DNA of 64,000 nt. Origin: JAAUUJ01 sp964392245. Lineage in GTDB: Bacteria; Cyanobacteriota; Cyanobacteriia; Thermostichales; Thermostichaceae. Below, in pieces: positions 61,452-64,000 of this stretch (position 1 is the first letter of the stretch; every line of letters starts with the position of its first letter). The notes under the pieces were generated by a model that saw only the letters and a list, made by a program, of their open reading frames with translations, was not told the DNA's origin and ran no database searches. The position numbers were made by a program, and so were the translations under genes. The DNA is taken from the NCBI GenBank assembly GCA_964392245.1, contig CAYMOX010000006.1:50155-114154 (forward strand), given 5' to 3'.

Positions 61452-62564
61452 ATGCGGAAGAAGGGCTCAGTCACGGTTATCGCGGAGAAGGATCGGGGTC
61501 TCCGGCTGAGATGGAGATACGAGGGGAAGCAGTACAGTCTGGCCCTGGGACTTCCCGATAGCAGGGTGAACCGGGCCCAAGCGGAGAGCAAGGCAAGGAT
61601 GATCGAGGTGGATATCCAGACAGGGCACTTCGATCCAACTCTGGACAAGTACCGGAGTCGGGCACAGTTGGAGAGGAAACGGGAACAATCGGAGGTCAAA
61701 GCCCTCCTCAAGGAGAGATTAAAAGAACAGTTCAACCCAGCGGACAAGTCTGTTCTAAGTCTCTTGAAGCAATGGGGTGGGTCAGTCGATTCTCCAGAGG
61801 ATGCGGATAGCTTTATCGGATGGCTCCGGTTCACCAAGAAGAGGAGCTCCAGCACAGTGGACCGTTACTTGGATGTGCTGAGGAAGGTTGATCCAGCAAA
61901 CTTCTGTCACATCAAAATCAAGGTGGAGAAGAAAGGGCTGCCAAGAATCTACTCCAAGGAGGAACTGGGAGACATCCTGCGATTCCTCCAGGGCAGCAAG
62001 GAGTATGGATACTATTTCGATCTGATCCGGTTTTACCTGCTGACCGCCTGCCGGACTTCAGAGGCCCTTGCCCTGCAATGGAAGCATGTGGAGTTTGAGA
62101 CCAGGCAAGTTCAGTTCTATGACTCATGGGGGGAACGGGAGGATGGGTCCCTCTACCGGAAGCGCACAAAGACCGAGAAGCCCCGCCCATGCAGGATGGG
62201 CCAAGAACTGTATGACCTTCTCGCAGCAAGGAAAGGGAATGCCTCCAGAGAGGATCTGGTCTTCCCCGCGAAGAAAGGAGGGGTGATCAAACATCGAGAT
62301 CTGGAGCGCAGATGCTGGAGAGCTTGTCTCAGTGCCGCGGGTATTGAGCACATCCCCAGAGAAACAACCATTTACCGGCTCCGTCATACCGCTCTAACAC
62401 GGGCTTTAGCTATGAGAGTAAACCCTTTGGATCTAGCAGTTCAAGCAGGGCATGACATTGAGATGCTGTTTGAGAAGTATGCAGGACTCTGGGGAGAGAT
62501 CGAAGAGTTGCCAGGGATCCAATCTCTACTGGATGAGCCCACGGACTCTCGCTTGCGAAGTTGA
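61452..62564 (+). CDS. Tyrosine-type site-specific integrase
   Basis: 370 aa from ATG 61452, preceded by GGAGG at 8 bases; the longer open frame back to 61401 lacks such a site. N-terminal region with the beta-strand pattern of an arm-binding or AP2-like domain (VTVIAEKDRGLRLRWRYEGK), a helical core-binding domain in the middle, and a C-terminal catalytic domain with Arg201 (TACRTSEAL), Arg311-His312 (RLRHTAL), His334 (AGHD) and nucleophile Tyr343 (EKYAG). The full catalytic set makes it likely to be active. It sits just after tRNA-Pro, the classic position for an island or prophage integrase, and points into the element. Its stop abuts that of the convergent HTH gene with no spacer. Confidence 0.94.
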   Translation: MRKKGSVTVIAEKDRGLRLRWRYEGKQYSLALGLPDSRVNRAQAESKARMIEVDIQTGHFDPTLDKYRSRAQLERKREQSEVKALLKERLKEQFNPADKSVLSLLKQWGGSVDSPEDADSFIGWLRFTKKRSSSTVDRYLDVLRKVDPANFCHIKIKVEKKGLPRIYSKEELGDILRFLQGSKEYGYYFDLIRFYLLTACRTSEALALQWKHVEFETRQVQFYDSWGEREDGSLYRKRTKTEKPRPCRMGQELYDLLAARKGNASREDLVFPAKKGGVIKHRDLERRCWRACLSAAGIEHIPRETTIYRLRHTALTRALAMRVNPLDLAVQAGHDIEMLFEKYAGLWGEIEELPGIQSLLDEPTDSRLRS

Positions 62565-63176
62565 TCAGGAGGGTAAACTGGCGGGCCACTCTGGTATCTT
62601 GACCGGCGGCACCGCGTCGATCATCGCTTGCACCTGGGCCTCTATCGTTTGCATATCTGGCTGCTCCTCCTGCCCGTACCGTTCTGCCCACTCCTCCCAG
62701 GTCATTTCCTGTGGTACCACGATCACATGGGGAGAGCTTTCCTCCTGCTGGAAAGAAGAAGCACTCTGATGGACTCCCAACCCGAGGAGCTTTGCCTTCC
62801 GGTCATGGATCTGCAGCAGGGTGTTGAGGAATGCGGGGTTCCCCACCTGGGTGACCGTTTTCCGTACTCGTCTCTGGCGGTCGTCTCCTTCCTCCTGGAT
62901 CATGGTGACTTCCTGCTGTTGGCTTTTCAACCAGGCCAAGTAAGCTTGCCGTTCCATCAGGGAGAGTTTGTCCAGTTCCTGATTCAAATACATTTGATAG
63001 CTTTCCAGGGAACGGGTTTGCCATTGCTTTTGAATGCGTTTAACATCCCTGCAAACCGTGCTGGGATGGATTTCCAGATACTGGGCAATCTGGTTCTGGG
63101 GCCATCCCATCAGCAAGAGTTCAGCGATCTTCTCTCTGTTTGCAAGGGCCTGGGCTTTGTCTCTGGGTTTAGCCAT
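62565..63176 (-). CDS. HTH protein, possibly terminase small subunit-like
   Basis: 203 aa from ATG 63176, preceded by GGAGAG at 7 bases. The frame also offers an ATG at 63221 that overlaps the upstream gene but has no such site. A helix-turn-helix (ELLLMGWPQNQIAQYLEIHP then STVCRDVKRI, about residues 18-48) opens the protein. A charged helical middle and an acidic, Trp-containing C-terminal tail (EMTWEEWAERYGQEEQP) follow. This layout, an N-terminal HTH that reads like a sigma-type or resolvase-like helix pair plus a long helical tail, is seen in phage terminase small subunits and in replication or transposition regulators of mobile elements. I cannot choose between them. It is the last gene of a three-gene - strand run in the integrated element. 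Confidence 0.7.
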   Translation of the reverse strand: MAKPRDKAQALANREKIAELLLMGWPQNQIAQYLEIHPSTVCRDVKRIQKQWQTRSLESYQMYLNQELDKLSLMERQAYLAWLKSQQQEVTMIQEEGDDRQRRVRKTVTQVGNPAFLNTLLQIHDRKAKLLGLGVHQSASSFQQEESSPHVIVVPQEMTWEEWAERYGQEEQPDMQTIEAQVQAMIDAVPPVKIPEWPASLPS

Positions 63177-63204
63177 GAAATTGCTCTCCATTACGATTGC
63201 ACTA

Positions 63205-63465
63205 TCAAAAAGGGACATCATCGGGGATAGGGAACTGTTCCCAATCGATCTCTTCTTCCTCGGGCAAAGATTTCCCTTCGATCAGCTGTGCCAACTTCTC
63301 CTGTAGCTGTGGGGGAAGGGCTGCCAGGATATGCTTCCATTGCTGGGGGCTATAGGAGTCTCGCAGGATCACCGCATGGGCCTGGAGCTTCTCTGGACAA
63401 CTCTGCTTCGTCTGGAGAAGAAGACCGACCCATTGCTTGCGGTCATCTCCGGTGAGGACCGTCAT
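63205..63465 (-). CDS. Small hypothetical protein of the integrated element
   Basis: 86 aa, charged and helical, with an acidic C-terminus (SLPEEEEIDWEQFPIPDD). It starts 2 bases after the stop of the upstream partial gene. Its end lies 28 bases before the preferred start of the HTH gene, so all three are one transcription unit. No family recognised. The phrase YSPQQWKHILAALPPQLQEK suggests a small helical bundle. Confidence 0.6.
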   Translation of the reverse strand: MTVLTGDDRKQWVGLLLQTKQSCPEKLQAHAVILRDSYSPQQWKHILAALPPQLQEKLAQLIEGKSLPEEEEIDWEQFPIPDDVPF

Positions 63466-63467
63466 CG

Positions 63468-64000
63468 TTATGCCCCCCCATTCTTGATGTTGCCTAAAGG
63501 GACCAGGAGGGGGGCACCATCCTCATCCAGCACGAATACCCCAGGCTCTGATGACCCTGCCCAATCTTCTGGGCGAGGGATAACCTTCCCCCTTTTCGCT
63601 TTCCCCCCTCCTGGTAGCCGGAAGGAGATCCACTCCCCTGGGTGGAAATTCCCTAGATGGTAGTCATTAGCCACTCCGTGGCTCAAAGCCTCATCAGGTA
63701 AGGGTTTTAGGGGGTGACTACCGTTAGTCATTTTGTAGTCACCGTAGTCACCCCCTTTTAAGTCCTTCCAGCCCTCCTCAGAGGGGGTGGCTCCTGGGCT
63801 GGAAGCATTGCTGAGTAAGGTTTTGAGGCCATGCCCTCGCCAATGGGGAGCACCGCCGGCGGGGGAATGGCCATTAGCCACCCCACCTTCACCATTGACG
63901 GGGGCACCCTTGGCGAGGGGGGTGACTAAGGTGACTACCGGATGACTAAGAGGATATTTGGAAATACGGAGAAGAAGGAAGTTTTCAAGCCAATCGCCTG
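63468..64000 (-). CDS. C-terminal part of a large element protein (partial)
   Basis: The frame is open from the right edge of the window to a stop at 63468-63470, about 176 residues. A GTG at 63881 could give a 137-aa protein, but the frame continues upstream without a stop (RISKYPLSHPVVTLVTPLAK and further), so a longer protein cut by the window edge is more likely. The visible part is Gly/Pro-rich, disordered in the middle (KGGDYGDYKMTNGSHPLKPL), then a small folded end (FHPGEWISFRLPGGGKAKRG and GVFVLDEDGAPLLVPL). Replication or helicase-primase proteins of cyanobacterial islands often end in such tails, but no catalytic motif is visible here. Confidence 0.55.
   Translation of the reverse strand, partial: GDWLENFLLLRISKYPLSHPVVTLVTPLAKGAPVNGEGGVANGHSPAGGAPHWRGHGLKTLLSNASSPGATPSEEGWKDLKGGDYGDYKMTNGSHPLKPLPDEALSHGVANDYHLGNFHPGEWISFRLPGGGKAKRGKVIPRPEDWAGSSEPGVFVLDEDGAPLLVPLGNIKNGGA

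Noticed and set aside
63468..63881. Complete 137-residue protein starting at 63881
   Set aside because: The start would be GTG with no ribosome binding site, and the frame stays open to the window edge, so it is better read as the end of a longer protein.

Overview
The window looks cyanobacterial. It has large cis-AT type I polyketide synthases (PKS) with coiled-coil/helical docking tails, a cyanobacterial-style LPS export set (LptC with OstA repeats, LptF/G permease, very long LptD-like barrel protein), paired DUF1254/DUF1214 membrane proteins, and at least one HIP1 octamer (GCGATCGC, 21754-21761). Base composition is near 50% GC by eye, with many GATC/GGATCC words. The species cannot be fixed from the sequence.

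Region 1 (1-47139, all + strand) is most of a hybrid PKS/NRPS cluster whose left end lies outside the window. After the tail of an upstream PKS come: a bimodular PKS (KS-AT-KR-ACP-KS-AT-DH-ER-KR-ACP); a monomodular PKS with a C-methyltransferase and a dead ketoreductase; a free-standing C-PCP-TE protein with a TubC-type docking domain; a sulfotransferase; a PKS module with an unusual, trans-AT-like KS; a second bimodular PKS, paralogous to the first, with C-PCP-TE fused on its end; and a final KS-AT-KR-ACP-C-PCP-TE protein. Three assembly-line ends therefore finish in the same triad: a condensation domain with an intact HHxxxDG motif, a carrier protein and a thioesterase, with no adenylation domain. 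This repeated A-less terminus is the most unusual thing in the window. It suggests polyketide acyl chains are joined to each other or to a non-amino-acid nucleophile (for example as esters) before release.

Region 2 (47174-51345) holds a secreted Cys-rich protein of unknown function (- strand), a SyrB2-like non-heme iron/2-oxoglutarate enzyme (+) and a DUF1214/DUF1254 membrane pair (-). In the iron enzyme the usual HxD metal ligand set is HQA, the signature of a radical halogenase. With the sulfotransferase and the C-methyltransferase, the predicted product is a C-methylated, possibly sulfated and chlorinated polyketide.

Region 3 (51614-61137) is chromosomal housekeeping: ychF, then a tightly coupled lptC-like / lptF(G) / lptD-like operon, a secreted hypothetical protein and a thioredoxin-fold protein.

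Region 4 (61221-64000) is the left edge of an integrated element: a tRNA-Pro(CGG) with its terminator, short direct repeats, a tyrosine integrase, and a convergent operon of element genes (truncated large protein, small hypothetical, HTH protein) that runs off the right end of the window.
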